Shown here: in pieces, positions 16,501-24,263 of the stretch | Position numbering within the stretch: position 1 is the first letter of the stretch | Layout: each line of letters starts with the position of its first letter | From: JBDIBB01 sp039812685 | Lineage (GTDB): Bacteria; Acidobacteriota; Vicinamibacteria; Vicinamibacterales; JAFNAJ01 | Assembly (NCBI GenBank): GCA_039812685.1 | Contig: JBDIBB010000052.1 | Location: forward strand, 1 to 27,224 | Direction of reading: 5' to 3' | DNA length: 27,224 bases | The notes under the pieces: generated by a model | What the model was told of the DNA's origin: nothing | Databases searched by the model: none | Seen by the model: only the letters and a program-made list of their open reading frames with translations | Translations under genes and position numbers: made by a program

Positions 16501-17487
16501 CTGTCGACCAGGGAGTTCACGAGCACCGGCATGCGCCCCGGCCTCACCGTCGACCTGCGGCGCAACAACCTCTTCGGCCTGGGCTTCGACGTCGGCGGCG
16601 GGGCGTTCGTCACCAGGGATCGGTCGCGGCTGCGCGGCCTGGTGCAGTCCTCGACGCTCGGCGGGCGGCCCGTGCAGACCACCCTCAGCGTCACGCGCGA
16701 CGACACCCAGGGACGTTCGGGCCTGTTGACGGTCGAGCAGCGGCGCACGCTGCTGGCCGCCGAACAGCGCTGGCGCCCGACGCGGCACACCGAGTTCACC
16801 TACGGCTACGACCTCGAGTACGACGACGCCAGCCTGGTGCTGGGCGCCGACAGCGCCGAGCCGCTGTTCCTGAGCCTCCTGGCGCGACTCGCCTCGACCA
16901 GCGTCACCTTCACGATCGACACGCGCGACAACGTGGTGAACCCGGTCCGCGGCATGTTCCACTCCGCGCGCATCGAGGCGGGCACGGGCTGGCTCGGGTC
17001 GCAGCTCCGCTTCGCGCGCTATCTCGGCCAGCACTTCGTCTTCGTTCCCGTGGGACGCGTCACCTGGGCATCCGGACTGCGCTTCGGCAGCGTGGGCATC
17101 GACGACGCGCAGAAGGAGTTCCTGGAGTCGGTGCTGGTGCGCTTCAGCACGGGCGGCGGCACCAGCGTGCGCGGCTATCGCCAGGACGCGCTCACGCCCG
17201 AGATCATCGAAGGGCTGAAGCGTGGGGGCGACGTGCTGCTGGTGCTCAACCAGGAGGCGCGCGTCCGTCTCACGCCATGGCTCGGCGTGGCCGGATTTCT
17301 CGACGCGGGCAACGCGTTCGCCCGCTGGCAGGACGTGTCGTGGTCGGCGCTCGCGGTCGGGGTCGGCGGGGGGCTCCGGCTGACGACGCCGCTCGGCGTG
17401 GTGCGGCTCGACGTCGGGTTCCCGCGCCCGCGACCGGTCAACCATCCGCGGGCGGTCTGGTACTTCTCCTTCGGCCACGCCTTCTGA
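10546..17487 (+). CDS. TamB-like / five-POTRA / Omp85 barrel fusion protein
   Basis: A single 2313-codon frame. Residues about 8-27 are a hydrophobic signal-anchor, followed by a very long beta-rich AsmA/TamB-like region with repeated short strands. The TamB C-terminal domain (DUF490) covers about 1170-1560, including G-E-L-F-L-A-G-R-L-Y near 1357 and S-L-L-T-T-G-Q-T at 1426-1433. After a linker come five repeats of POTRA type (about 1573-1965), then a 16-strand-type Omp85 barrel with V-R-G-Y at 2208-2211 and a terminal aromatic beta-signal (W-Y-F-S-F-G-H-A-F). TamA and TamB are normally separate proteins that move lipid or barrel proteins between the membranes, and here one chain would span both. 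Five POTRAs recall BamA rather than TamA (three). The GTG start is the first usable codon. Domain calls are firm; the exact role is inferred. Confidence 0.92.
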   Translation: MRIRLRRPASIIVLTLVTVSILVGAAHLPVVRQAVARAIEGRIASDPGGARLIIGHLDYNLLALRATLHDVRLSAASGGAQPFFEARTVAVQAPLAALTGARELTSLELDGPLVRLDPLRAWLDSRPPGDGTPSSPFFLRRLRVTSLDIVGADRADTGFSLDLRELALDSTPDGRGFTTPISGGQGALRAGAYRTVIREVSGRLTFDGEDLGFAPLRVVTGDHDVRVTGRLGLLTSAPSWDLAFESVSDLSGVHASWPALPISRGRVITTGTVSGALDAPRIQLRAEAAELIVAGVAARGLTAEAAVSAATGEVTVSRAGGEIFGGRLTLSMHTGGDRHDANGTVEFEDVSLDAVLAAAGFDAPVAGRARGRLRFDGELTDPAGWDATGEMTVRPGRGTGVPVEGRVNLGLRGRDWQVAIADAAVAGSAVAIRGHGRLPGDGSSPGGSSLGGRATLRVPSLPALFDALRQLRIDAPEDVTRRFDGAVSLDVALEGTIAAPTLRTTLDGTTLRVQGLGEVTVSGRLALTGGRSLRADDVALAAGVRRLSVNGCLDTRSLVADATLAATGWTATDLRALGLEHDYLPAAAALAARGRVSGPLSSPSVDGAIEAAGVSWFGQTIDRVTGRLAVAAAGSTPAAASRSARSAVTWPGRLQVTDLVATAGAGRIELDGEWDAAARTARVNATAARWPLRPLQVPAADGDTETIDVEAVVDLSLEARGRLEAPAGTGRLTISGLRFGPLRPGQLLLSLEAAGDGTVRTRASAPALPASAEATVRATTPFAYDASVALADIDLAKLDDFGILSSGIGDTVRGTLTARVAAGGTLREPLSSTLTIHADAFKGEAYGLPVALEAPATVRVSPSELSTEGIALRAGATRAVASGTLGGTGGGRFAVDLSGRAGDLLPALTIATGRGGVGDGLITASLVAEGGLDAPRLSGHVTIEGLSLQLDRLPGLTGFSLDAGLAEGAIALRAARGRLGSATVTATGAIPLRLLEAVVPERVLRATPGAGAAALNLQANGLSVATIGQLAGSEPGEDISGDFDLRASLSASRPAVDALAGRVIVDRGRFATSGIAIAQVGATEIEIRDAAARVEQWRWAGATTDVAVRGALDFGSSPAGFDVEARGPLDLGMLGPLLPGRTAGTLRLDVRAQRVRGQDTLTGDLVLQGGTWIDRAMGIALTGAAGTVRLRGDRAVFEGLTGRLNGGELVVTGAVGRGTADRAFDGAIDITATGVTLEYPPRVVNDLDAALRLAAPGPHATPVGVTGRVLVRPGSLRASLIELAGLFAPAAPLPPTPESERRQRLMAGVGLDVAIDTADDLVADSNNLRAQMGASVRLTGSLAQPGMLGRADIRDQGELFLAGRLYQLRGGRIDFVDATGIEPRLTLLGDTTVSDYEVEMQLTGPVDRIDVRLRSNPPLSQADLASLLTTGQTLKERRENVGGHADQAARTQLLSLVSGEYLGVIGRHLGVDTVRIENTTRDLSAVDLDPVARLTVAKSLGAYLELTYSQSLQESDDLQWILRFKPGWRNVEAKSSFASGRGETYEVRQELQFGGGYVPRSRPAASRRVQAPRIASVAIEGVPDAEAADLRRRLRLGPGKRFDIFGWQRDRERIERFYQAHDRLRTTVSASRTPAAGGSLALVYRVDRGPVVSLRVEGMETDGAMRDALRAAWIDASIDLFVEDALREAVRLALAHGGYLQPSVRVRVTHGDDRTEAAIDVDRGPRTHARRFAFTGNRSVPSDVLAALIVEAGLADRVWMAPEESAGPIAAHYAAAGFLNVRIDPGAPLFDGDAATLPIDVREGRQFIVSDVELAGVRLEPDASVRRAFGLAAGDGYTAAATADGVEAVRTFYARRGNADAIVRMETTYERERSTARIKLSIEEGTRRTIAGVRLAGDIATRPAIAVRALTLPASGPVDTRDVEESQRRLYDLGVFRSVEPRFEPAGQAVEAAPGAVVQPVDVVFDLEEYARYRLRYGFQLTNDTLSTREFTSTGMRPGLTVDLRRNNLFGLGFDVGGGAFVTRDRSRLRGLVQSSTLGGRPVQTTLSVTRDDTQGRSGLLTVEQRRTLLAAEQRWRPTRHTEFTYGYDLEYDDASLVLGADSAEPLFLSLLARLASTSVTFTIDTRDNVVNPVRGMFHSARIEAGTGWLGSQLRFARYLGQHFVFVPVGRVTWASGLRFGSVGIDDAQKEFLESVLVRFSTGGGTSVRGYRQDALTPEIIEGLKRGGDVLLVLNQEARVRLTPWLGVAGFLDAGNAFARWQDVSWSALAVGVGGGLRLTTPLGVVRLDVGFPRPRPVNHPRAVWYFSFGHAF

Positions 17488-17493
17488 TCGGCG

Positions 17494-17519
17494 GGCGGCG
17501 CGGTCCTGCCTGCGCCGCC
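17494..17519. terminator. Hairpin after the TamB-Omp85 gene
   Basis: GGCGGCGC (17494-17501) and GCGCCGCC (17512-17519) form a perfect 8-bp stem, extendable by a G-U and a G-C pair. It starts seven bases after the stop codon, between convergent genes. There is no T tract on either side, so its role as a terminator is only likely. Confidence 0.4.
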
Positions 17520-17581
17520 GCGGACGTCGCGGCCCCCGATGTCTGTCTCCGGCCGGAATCCTGCGCCCAGGGTGGCGAGTC

Positions 17582-17596
17582 GCCGCCAGCGGCGGC
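17582..17596. terminator. Hairpin directly after the glgA stop
   Basis: GCCGCC-AGC-GGCGGC is a 6-bp stem with a 3-base loop that abuts the TAG of glgA on the minus strand. Together with the hairpin at 17494 it lies in the 109-base gap between convergent genes. No T tract follows, so this is a weak call. Confidence 0.3.
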
Positions 17597-19057
17597 CTAT
17601 TCGCCCCTCACGCGCGCGACGGCCCATCCGTAAATCTGCTGGTAGGCGTGGGCCGAGGTGAGCCACGAGGAATCGTAGGCCATGCCGTTGCGCTGGATGG
17701 CGCGCCAGCTGCCGAGATCGGTGCGGCACACGAAGAGCGCGCGACAGAGCGCCGACCAGCACGCCTCCACGTCCTGCTGGTGATAGGTGAAGCCGGTGAC
17801 GCCGTCGCGCACCGTGTCGGCCAGCCCGCCCGTGGCGCGCACGACCGGCACCGCGCCGTAGCGCATCGCGATCAACTGCGCGAGCCCGCACGGCTCGAAC
17901 AGCGACGGCATCAGGAAGGCGTCGACGCCGCCGTAGATGAGCGGCGCCAGCTCGGCGTCGTAGCCGAGGACGGCGGCGGCCTTCTCGCGGTGGTAGCCGA
18001 CGATGTGCCTGATCATGTCCTCGTAGTGGCTCGCGCCGGATCCGAGCAGGACGAACTGCACGTCGCCGGCGGCGCCGCTCATGAGCAGGTGCAGGACGTG
18101 GCCGAGCACGTCGATGCCCTTCTGCCAGTCGAGGCGCGACACCATCCCCACCAGCGGCACGTCGTCGCGCTGCGGGAGCCCCATCCGCTGCTGGAGTGCG
18201 CGTTTGTTCCCGATCCGCTCATCGAGCGTCCTGGCGTCGAACCGCTGCGCGAGGTGCGGATCGGCCGCGGGGTTCCAGGTATCGTGGTCGAGGCCGTTCA
18301 GCACGCCGTGCAGGTCGAAGCTGCGGTGGCGCAGCAGTCCGTCGAGGCCGTAACCACCCTCGCGGGTCATGATTTCGCGCGCGTAGGTCGGGCTGACGGT
18401 GCTCAGCATGGTGGCGTGGTAGATGCCACGGGCCATCAGGTTCACGCCGCCGTACGGCTCCTCGACGAGGCCGTGCGTCACGATGCCCAGATAGTCGGTG
18501 AGCCCCCACGGCGCGTGGCCCTGGTGCATGAGGTTGTGCACGGTGAACACGGTGGGGATGGCGCGGTACCGCTCGTCGGCGTTGCCCGCCGTGGCGAGCC
18601 ACCACACCGCGGCGGCGGCGTGCCAGTCGTGCGCGTGCACCACGTCCGGCCGCCAGCCCTTGGCGGCGACCTCCGCGTCGAGCGCGGCCCGGCTGAAGAA
18701 CGCGAACCGGTACGGATCGTCGGGATAGCCGTAGAGCTGAGGGCGCGCGAACAGGTTGCGTTCGGCCACGAAGGTGACCGGGACGTAGGTGCCCGGCAGG
18801 AAGCTCTCGAAGAGGCCCGCCGTCACGTGCCCGCCGTCCACCGGCACGCGCAGCGTGAGGTCGCTCACGCGGATGTCGCTGCCAGGCTGCTGCGCGCGCG
18901 CCTCGATCGGCGCGCAGGCTGGCACGACCAGCCGCACGTCGTGCCCGAGGGCCGCCATGGCCTTGGGCAATGAGCCGGTGACGTCGGCCAGGCCGCCGGT
19001 CTTGACGAACGGGGCCGCTTCCGACGCGAGGTACAGGATCTTGAGGCGCGGCGGCAT
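17597..19057 (-). CDS. glgA: Glycogen synthase (ADP/UDP-glucose starch-type, GT5)
   Basis: A 486-residue GT5 glycogen synthase that adds glucose from a nucleotide sugar to the non-reducing end of an alpha-1,4-glucan in the cytoplasm. The sugar-nucleotide loop K-T-G-G-L-A-D is at 19-25, H-A-H-D-W-H at 141-146, S-R-L-D-W-Q-K-G at 307-314 and the late F-E-P-C-G-L at 387-392, each typical of GlgA. The length fits the family (about 480). The ATG start has only weak ribosome-binding sequence. It stands alone: no other glycogen genes are in the window. It is separated from the upstream glutamate dehydrogenase gene by a very strong hairpin, so it is probably its own transcription unit. Whether it uses ADP- or UDP-glucose cannot be decided here. 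Confidence 0.95.
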   Translation of the reverse strand: MPPRLKILYLASEAAPFVKTGGLADVTGSLPKAMAALGHDVRLVVPACAPIEARAQQPGSDIRVSDLTLRVPVDGGHVTAGLFESFLPGTYVPVTFVAERNLFARPQLYGYPDDPYRFAFFSRAALDAEVAAKGWRPDVVHAHDWHAAAAVWWLATAGNADERYRAIPTVFTVHNLMHQGHAPWGLTDYLGIVTHGLVEEPYGGVNLMARGIYHATMLSTVSPTYAREIMTREGGYGLDGLLRHRSFDLHGVLNGLDHDTWNPAADPHLAQRFDARTLDERIGNKRALQQRMGLPQRDDVPLVGMVSRLDWQKGIDVLGHVLHLLMSGAAGDVQFVLLGSGASHYEDMIRHIVGYHREKAAAVLGYDAELAPLIYGGVDAFLMPSLFEPCGLAQLIAMRYGAVPVVRATGGLADTVRDGVTGFTYHQQDVEACWSALCRALFVCRTDLGSWRAIQRNGMAYDSSWLTSAHAYQQIYGWAVARVRGE

Positions 19058-19094
19058 CGTGCGGGGATCTTACCTTGGGGGGGCCGGGGCCCTG

Positions 19095-19132
19095 CCAGGG
19101 CGGGCGGCCGGGACCCCGGCCGTCCGCCCTGG
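19095..19132. terminator. 18-bp GC-rich hairpin between glutamate dehydrogenase and glgA
   Basis: The arms 19095-19112 and 19115-19132 are complementary over 18 positions with a single G-U wobble. In RNA the innermost pair would open to a 4-base loop. It starts 15 bases after the TAA of the minus-strand glutamate dehydrogenase gene and 38 bases before the glgA start. It is the strongest dyad I saw in the window and is probably a terminator, although a T tract is missing. Confidence 0.55.
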
Positions 19133-19146
19133 CCCGCGCCAGCCGT

Positions 19147-22100
19147 TTACAGCCCGTGCTGCTGTCTCACGCCGTCCAGCGTGCGGGCGGGCATGGTCTC
19201 GCGTCCCTCGAGCAGGGCGCGCACGGTGCCCTCGATGGCGTCCTCGATGGCGAGCCGCACCTGGCACTCGTCGAAGGCCGGGCGCCGCTGGGCGGCCAGC
19301 GCGGCGCGCGCGCCGGGCGCGTCGCAGGCCTGCTCCACCTCGAGGTAGGTGGTGACGATGCGGCCGGCGTCGGCCTTGGTGTCGCGGACGAGCCGGCTCA
19401 CGAAGCTGATGCCGGCGTGATTGATCATCGAGTTCACCGCGACGGTGGCGATGATCTCGCGCTTGAGCGGGTGCGACGGGAGGTGCGCGGCGAACTCCTC
19501 GCGCAGCCGCCGCGGGAAGTACGCGTCGAGCAGGGGCCTGGCGGCCTCGCTGTCGGGCATCTGCGTCTGCAGCGCCTGGGCGAACACCCAGTTCTTGACG
19601 TGCCCCATGAGCACGCAGAGCACCGGGCGCGGCAGGCCGCGTTCGCGCGAGGCGCTCTCGAGCAGCGTCTCCTTGGAGGGCAGTGCCGCGTCACGCCGGT
19701 TGACGATGCCATCGGCGACGAAGGACTCGACCAGGTTGACCCACGCCTCGTAGCCGGCGGCGCTGCGCAGGCCGTCGAGCGTGAGCGCCATCGACTGGCC
19801 GATGTTGTCGGCCAGGACGAGTTCGGTCACCTCGCCGGTCATCTCCGCGATGATGGCGTTGCGGGCGGCCCGATCCTTCACGACGCCGCCGCGCAGCAGC
19901 ACGTCGAGCAGGATCTTGATGTTCACCTCGTGGTCCGACATGTCCACGCCGCCGGAGTTGTCGATCGCGTCGGTGTCCACCAGCCCGCCGGTGTGCCAGT
20001 ACTCGATGCGCCCGCGCTGGGTCGCGCCGAGGTTGCCGCCCTCGCCGAACACCCGGCAGCGCAACTGGCCGCCGTTGACGCGCACGCGATCGTTGGCACG
20101 GTCGCCGACGTCGCTGTGCTCCTCGCTCGAGCCCTTGACGTAGGTCCCGATGCCGCCGTTGTAGAGCAGGTCGACGCGCGCCGCGAGGACGGCGCGGATC
20201 ACCTCCTCGCCGCTCGCCTCGTCCTTGTCGAGATCGAGCAGTTGACGCACCTGGGGCGAGAGCGGGATGGCCTTCGCGCTGCGATCCCAGACGCCGCCGC
20301 CGGGACTGATGAGCGACTTGTCGTAGTCCATCCACGAGGAACGCGGCAGGGTGAACAGCCGCTTGCGCTCCTGCCAGCTGACGGCCGGGTCGGGATCCGG
20401 GTCGAGGAAGACGTGACGGTGATCGAAGGCGGCGACCAGTTTCGTCGCCTTGCTGAGCAACGCGCCGTTGCCGAAGACGTCGCCCGACATGTCGCCGATG
20501 CCCGCCATGGTGAAGGGCTGCGTCTGGATGTCGTGGCCGAGCAAACGGAAGTTGTGCTTGATGCACTCCCACGCGCCGCGCGCGGTGATGCCTTCCTTCT
20601 TGTGGTCGTAGCCCACGCTGCCGCCCGAGGCGAAGGCGTCACCCAGCCAGAAGCCGTACTGGCTCGACACGCTGTTGGCCGTGTCCGAGAGGTGCGCCGT
20701 GCCCTTGTCGGCGGCGAGCACGAGGTACGCGTCGTCGGCGTCGTGCCGTACGACCTCGGGCGGGTGCACCACCTGCCCGTTCACCAGGTTGTCGGTGACG
20801 TCGAGCAGGCCCGACACGTACTGGCGGTAGCGATCGATCAGCAGCGCGTCGAGCGCGGGCCGCGGCGGCAGCTGCCCCTTGAGCACGAAGCCGCCCTTGG
20901 ACCCCACGGGGACGATGACCGCGTTCTTCACCTGCTGCGCCTTGACCAGGCCCAGCACCTCGGTGCGGAAGTCGTCGTGGCGATCGCTCCAGCGGATGCC
21001 GCCGCGGGCGACCTTCCCCTGCCGCAGGTGGATGCCCTGGACGTGGCGCGAGTGCACGAAGATCTCGAACAGCGGCCGCGGCGAGGGCATGCCCTCCACC
21101 TTGCCGCTTTCGACCTTGAGCGAGATGACCGGACGCTCGGGGTGCTGGTAGGCGTTGGTGCGCACCGTCGCGCGAATGAGGTTCTCCATCGCGCGCAGGA
21201 TCTCCTCGTCGAGCAGCGAGGCGACGCGCCTGGAGGCGGCGCGCAACGCGTCGTCGGCCCGGGCCGCCGCTTCGTCGCGCGAGCCCGGCAGCGACGGATC
21301 GAATCGCGCGTCGAACAGGTCGAAGAGCGCCCGCGTCATCGGGCTGTTGCGGAGCAGGACGGCGTTGAGCGTCTCGGCGTTGTAGTGCGGCCGGATCTGC
21401 AGCAGGTGGTTGCGCACCGCGCGGAGCACCTCCACCTGACGCCAGGTGAGCCCCTCGAGCAGCACGAGGCCGTTCAGCTGGTCGTCGGTGGCGCGCAGTT
21501 CCTGCAGCGCGCGCAGCGCGTCGAGCAGCCGTTCCTCACCCTGCAGCATCGCGGTGATCACCCGCGGCTCGGCTTCCACGAGCAGGCGCGCGAGATAGGC
21601 CCGGCGATTCTCCGGCAGGACCAGCGGAACACTCAGCTCCTCGCGGACGCCGAGGTTCAGGTTCTGCAGCGTGCGCAGCGTCTCGGTGAGCCCCAGCGGC
21701 GTCGGGGAGTACAGCTTGAGCGTCGCCGACTCGGCGTCCTGCGGAATCAGCGCAAGTTCGAGACGGCCCTCGAGCTGCTCGAGCCGCACGAGATCGGCAG
21801 GCACCTCGCCGGGCGTCGTGCTCTCGCGATAGAGCCCGCTGCGGCTCTCCGAGCGAACGTACTTCCTGAAGAGGCGCCGTCCCTCCAGCGGTCCGAAGGC
21901 CTGCTCGAGGGCGATGGCCGCCTGGTCCTCCCAGGTGGTGATGGTCCGCACGGTGATGTCGCGGGCCACCGCTTCGTCGACGGGCCGCTCCAGGGTGACC
22001 GCGTCGAAGTAGAACACCAGCACGCCGGTGGTGCCGCAGTCGGCCCACGTGTGCGACGAGATGGGCCCGAAGGCCGCCGAGAGCGCCCGTCCCAGCTCGT

Positions 22101-23424
22101 CCTCTCCCTTGCGCGAGTAGCGGGTGTCGCTGAAGGCGATGCGCAGCGCCACGTAGCCCCGGCCGTGCCGCGTGCTGACCGCCACCTCATCGTCGCCGGT
22201 CATGTAGGCCATGCGGTCGATGACGGTCTTCAGCGAGGGCGCGTCGCTGTAGAGCAGCTCGCGCTTGGGGAAGTGGTTGAAGATGGCGCGCATCTCGCGG
22301 TAGGCGTGCGAGTTGACCAGCGCGCCCGAGTTGGCGAGCAGCCAGGAGAGCTTGGTCTCGAGCAGCGGGATGTCCTGCGCCCGCATCGCGAAGGCGCTCC
22401 GCGCCAGCCGGCCCAGCACCAGCGTCGCGCCGGCCAGCGACCCGTCGGGCGCCCATTCGCGCACGACGATGTCGTCGATCGGCTCGAGGTGATGGATGGC
22501 GTGCGCGTTCGAGCAGTAGTCGATGTCGATGACGCGGTCGTCGGCCGCGTCCACCTCGAGCTGCCCGGCGATCCGCTCGTTGAGGCCCGGGAACACCGTG
22601 GGCAGCAGCGACGGATCCTTGAAGGCGCCGAGCGCGTTGTCCTGCTCGGGGTGCAGGCGGCCGTCGGCGCCGCGCCGGAACGACAGCACGCCCAGGTGCA
22701 CGTAGTTGTCGTCGGTCATCCACCGCAGGAACGCCTGCGCGCCCTCGGCGTTGGCGGCATGGCGCGGCTGCACGCGATCGGCGAGCGCGGTGGTCGCGCG
22801 CATCATCGCCTTGTGATCCTCCACGGCAAGGAACACGCTCTTGAGCAGCGAGTGTATCTGGTGTTCGAGACGGCGCAGCTTCTCGCGCGCCTCCACGCGC
22901 TCGACACGGAACTGACAGTAGAGTTCGCGCGGCCCGTCCTCGGCGGCGCCGCCAATCCAGGCGATGCGCTCCCACTGCCGGCGCACCGTGAAGATCGGGT
23001 GAATCGCGGAGAAGACCCGCAACCCCTCGTTCTGGAAGAAGTTCTTCAGGCTCTCGAAGATGAACGGCGCGTCGGGCGTGTGGGTCTCGACGATGGTGAC
23101 TTCGTCGTAGGGCCCCGTGGCGGTGCCGGTCGCGATCCCCTCGGCTTCGTCGGGATTGCGGACGCTGACGTGCAGGCCCGGCAGCCCCCGATAGAGCTGG
23201 TGCTCGGGCGGAATCGACTTGGCGACGAACTGGAAGTAACCTGCCAGGCGGGCGGCGAGCGCGGCCGGCTCCAGCCGGAAGGCCATCGTATCCGGGATCT
23301 CGGGGAACACGACGCTGGCGAAGGCGAGCAGGCGCTCGCGATCCTCGGGCGCGGCGTCGTGGGCGAGGCGCTGCTGGAGATCACCGAGCAGCGCGGCACG
23401 GCGAGCGGGATCGGCTGTGATCAT
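19147..23424 (-). CDS. Large NAD-specific glutamate dehydrogenase (GDH-180 type)
   Basis: A 1425-residue protein of the large bacterial NAD-glutamate dehydrogenase family, which deaminates glutamate to 2-oxoglutarate. The long N-terminal half (about 1-700) carries the regulatory region of the family. The catalytic half has the dinucleotide/substrate segment V-P-V-G-S-K-G-G-F with Lys843, then D-Y-D-K-S-L-I-S-P-G-G-G-V and R-S-A-K-A-I-P-L. Proteobacterial members are about 1600 residues, so this one is somewhat short, mostly at the N-terminus. I chose the ATG at 23422-23424 (M-I-T-A-D-P-A-R-R). The open frame runs 69 codons further with serine/arginine-rich sequence that is not family-like. 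No good Shine-Dalgarno is seen, so the start is moderately sure. A strong hairpin follows the stop. Confidence 0.93.
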   Translation of the reverse strand: MITADPARRAALLGDLQQRLAHDAAPEDRERLLAFASVVFPEIPDTMAFRLEPAALAARLAGYFQFVAKSIPPEHQLYRGLPGLHVSVRNPDEAEGIATGTATGPYDEVTIVETHTPDAPFIFESLKNFFQNEGLRVFSAIHPIFTVRRQWERIAWIGGAAEDGPRELYCQFRVERVEAREKLRRLEHQIHSLLKSVFLAVEDHKAMMRATTALADRVQPRHAANAEGAQAFLRWMTDDNYVHLGVLSFRRGADGRLHPEQDNALGAFKDPSLLPTVFPGLNERIAGQLEVDAADDRVIDIDYCSNAHAIHHLEPIDDIVVREWAPDGSLAGATLVLGRLARSAFAMRAQDIPLLETKLSWLLANSGALVNSHAYREMRAIFNHFPKRELLYSDAPSLKTVIDRMAYMTGDDEVAVSTRHGRGYVALRIAFSDTRYSRKGEDELGRALSAAFGPISSHTWADCGTTGVLVFYFDAVTLERPVDEAVARDITVRTITTWEDQAAIALEQAFGPLEGRRLFRKYVRSESRSGLYRESTTPGEVPADLVRLEQLEGRLELALIPQDAESATLKLYSPTPLGLTETLRTLQNLNLGVREELSVPLVLPENRRAYLARLLVEAEPRVITAMLQGEERLLDALRALQELRATDDQLNGLVLLEGLTWRQVEVLRAVRNHLLQIRPHYNAETLNAVLLRNSPMTRALFDLFDARFDPSLPGSRDEAAARADDALRAASRRVASLLDEEILRAMENLIRATVRTNAYQHPERPVISLKVESGKVEGMPSPRPLFEIFVHSRHVQGIHLRQGKVARGGIRWSDRHDDFRTEVLGLVKAQQVKNAVIVPVGSKGGFVLKGQLPPRPALDALLIDRYRQYVSGLLDVTDNLVNGQVVHPPEVVRHDADDAYLVLAADKGTAHLSDTANSVSSQYGFWLGDAFASGGSVGYDHKKEGITARGAWECIKHNFRLLGHDIQTQPFTMAGIGDMSGDVFGNGALLSKATKLVAAFDHRHVFLDPDPDPAVSWQERKRLFTLPRSSWMDYDKSLISPGGGVWDRSAKAIPLSPQVRQLLDLDKDEASGEEVIRAVLAARVDLLYNGGIGTYVKGSSEEHSDVGDRANDRVRVNGGQLRCRVFGEGGNLGATQRGRIEYWHTGGLVDTDAIDNSGGVDMSDHEVNIKILLDVLLRGGVVKDRAARNAIIAEMTGEVTELVLADNIGQSMALTLDGLRSAAGYEAWVNLVESFVADGIVNRRDAALPSKETLLESASRERGLPRPVLCVLMGHVKNWVFAQALQTQMPDSEAARPLLDAYFPRRLREEFAAHLPSHPLKREIIATVAVNSMINHAGISFVSRLVRDTKADAGRIVTTYLEVEQACDAPGARAALAAQRRPAFDECQVRLAIEDAIEGTVRALLEGRETMPARTLDGVRQQHGL

Positions 23425-23612
23425 GTGGCACCGGCCTATGCGGGGAGCAGATGACGACGCATGAGTGGATCGAACGCTTCCATGCGCACCGAGGATGCTA
23501 CTGCACCCGCCTGGGAAAGCCAAGGGACGCCGGGAGGCGCAAGGACGCCCGCGCGCGGTCAGGCCACGCGCCCCGGCAGGTCGTCCAAACTGGGTCGAGG
23601 AGACCGCCCCGC

Positions 23613-24251
23613 GTGCCCCGCGTCGCGCCACTGCCGTTGGTCCTGCTCATCCTGACCGCCACCGCCGTGGCGCAGCCTGCCGGGACGTCCGCCGGGCGCC
23701 CCCCGGACCCCGACCCGCCGGCGGATTCCTCGCCCGCCCCCGCGGCGGTCGGCCTGCCCGTGTCGCTCGATCGCATCCGCCGCGATCTCGCCCGCGCCGA
23801 CACGCTCGCACGCGCCACGGTCACCGACTGGCAGCCGATGTTCCGCGTGGAGGTCGACGGGCAGCTGCCCAGCTTCTCGGTGTTCATCGGCGAGGACGAG
23901 TCGCTCTCGGGCCCCGCGCCGTGGGGCGGCATGACGCACGCCGAGTTCATGGCAATGGTGACACCGCCGCAGGCGCGGGCGTTCGGCGCCTCCACCAACG
24001 GCGCCCTGCTGCAGGTGCTGGCCTCGTCGCTGGCGACGGCCTACGGCGTGCAGGGCCTGACCGCGCTCGCCAGGGCGGCCCCCGACGGCATCCGGAGGGG
24101 ACGCGAGGCGGTGGCCCGGCGCGAGGTGCAGCGAACCCTGGCGGAACTGGAACGACGGCAGCGTGAGGAGCGGGCGCGCGCGCAGGCCGCCGAGGCCGAA
24201 CGGCGCAAGGCCGAGGAGGCGGGCCTGCTCGCGCCGATCCCGCGACGCTGA
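23613..24251 (+). CDS. Secreted protein of unknown function
   Basis: A 212-residue protein I do not recognise. The GTG start at 23613 follows GAGGAG at 10 bases and gives a clean signal peptide (hydrophobic residues 5-19, cleavage after A-V-A at 20). Extending the frame to 23451 adds 54 codons that would bury the signal, so I rejected that. After a proline/aspartate-rich linker (about 25-45) there is a compact region about 50-150, containing M-F-R-V-E-V-D and F-S-V-F-I-G-E-D-E. The C-terminus (about 165-205) is a highly charged helix rich in Arg, Glu and Ala, likely a coiled coil. It is divergent from the glutamate dehydrogenase gene and convergent with the phosphofructokinase gene. Periplasmic location is predicted; no function can be given. 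Confidence 0.7.
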   Translation: MPRVAPLPLVLLILTATAVAQPAGTSAGRPPDPDPPADSSPAPAAVGLPVSLDRIRRDLARADTLARATVTDWQPMFRVEVDGQLPSFSVFIGEDESLSGPAPWGGMTHAEFMAMVTPPQARAFGASTNGALLQVLASSLATAYGVQGLTALARAAPDGIRRGREAVARREVQRTLAELERRQREERARAQAAEAERRKAEEAGLLAPIPRR

Positions 24252-24263
24252 CCCGCCGTGGCC

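Noticed and set aside
10719..17478. Long open frames antisense to the TamB-Omp85 gene (up to 1151 codons)
   Set aside because: High GC removes stop codons from other frames. The translations are rich in Arg, Pro, Ala and His without any motif, while the plus-strand frame has clear domains.
19075..23454. A 1459-codon plus-strand frame opposite the glutamate dehydrogenase gene
   Set aside because: It mirrors the real gene codon by codon and has no family resemblance, no ribosome site and a biased composition.
23451..23612. An N-terminal extension of the secreted protein
   Set aside because: It would place 54 charged residues before an otherwise ideal signal peptide, and GAGGAG stands before the internal GTG.
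23425..23631. A 69-codon N-terminal extension of the glutamate dehydrogenase
   Set aside because: The extension is Arg/Ser/Gly-rich, unlike the family, and overlaps the leader of the divergent gene.
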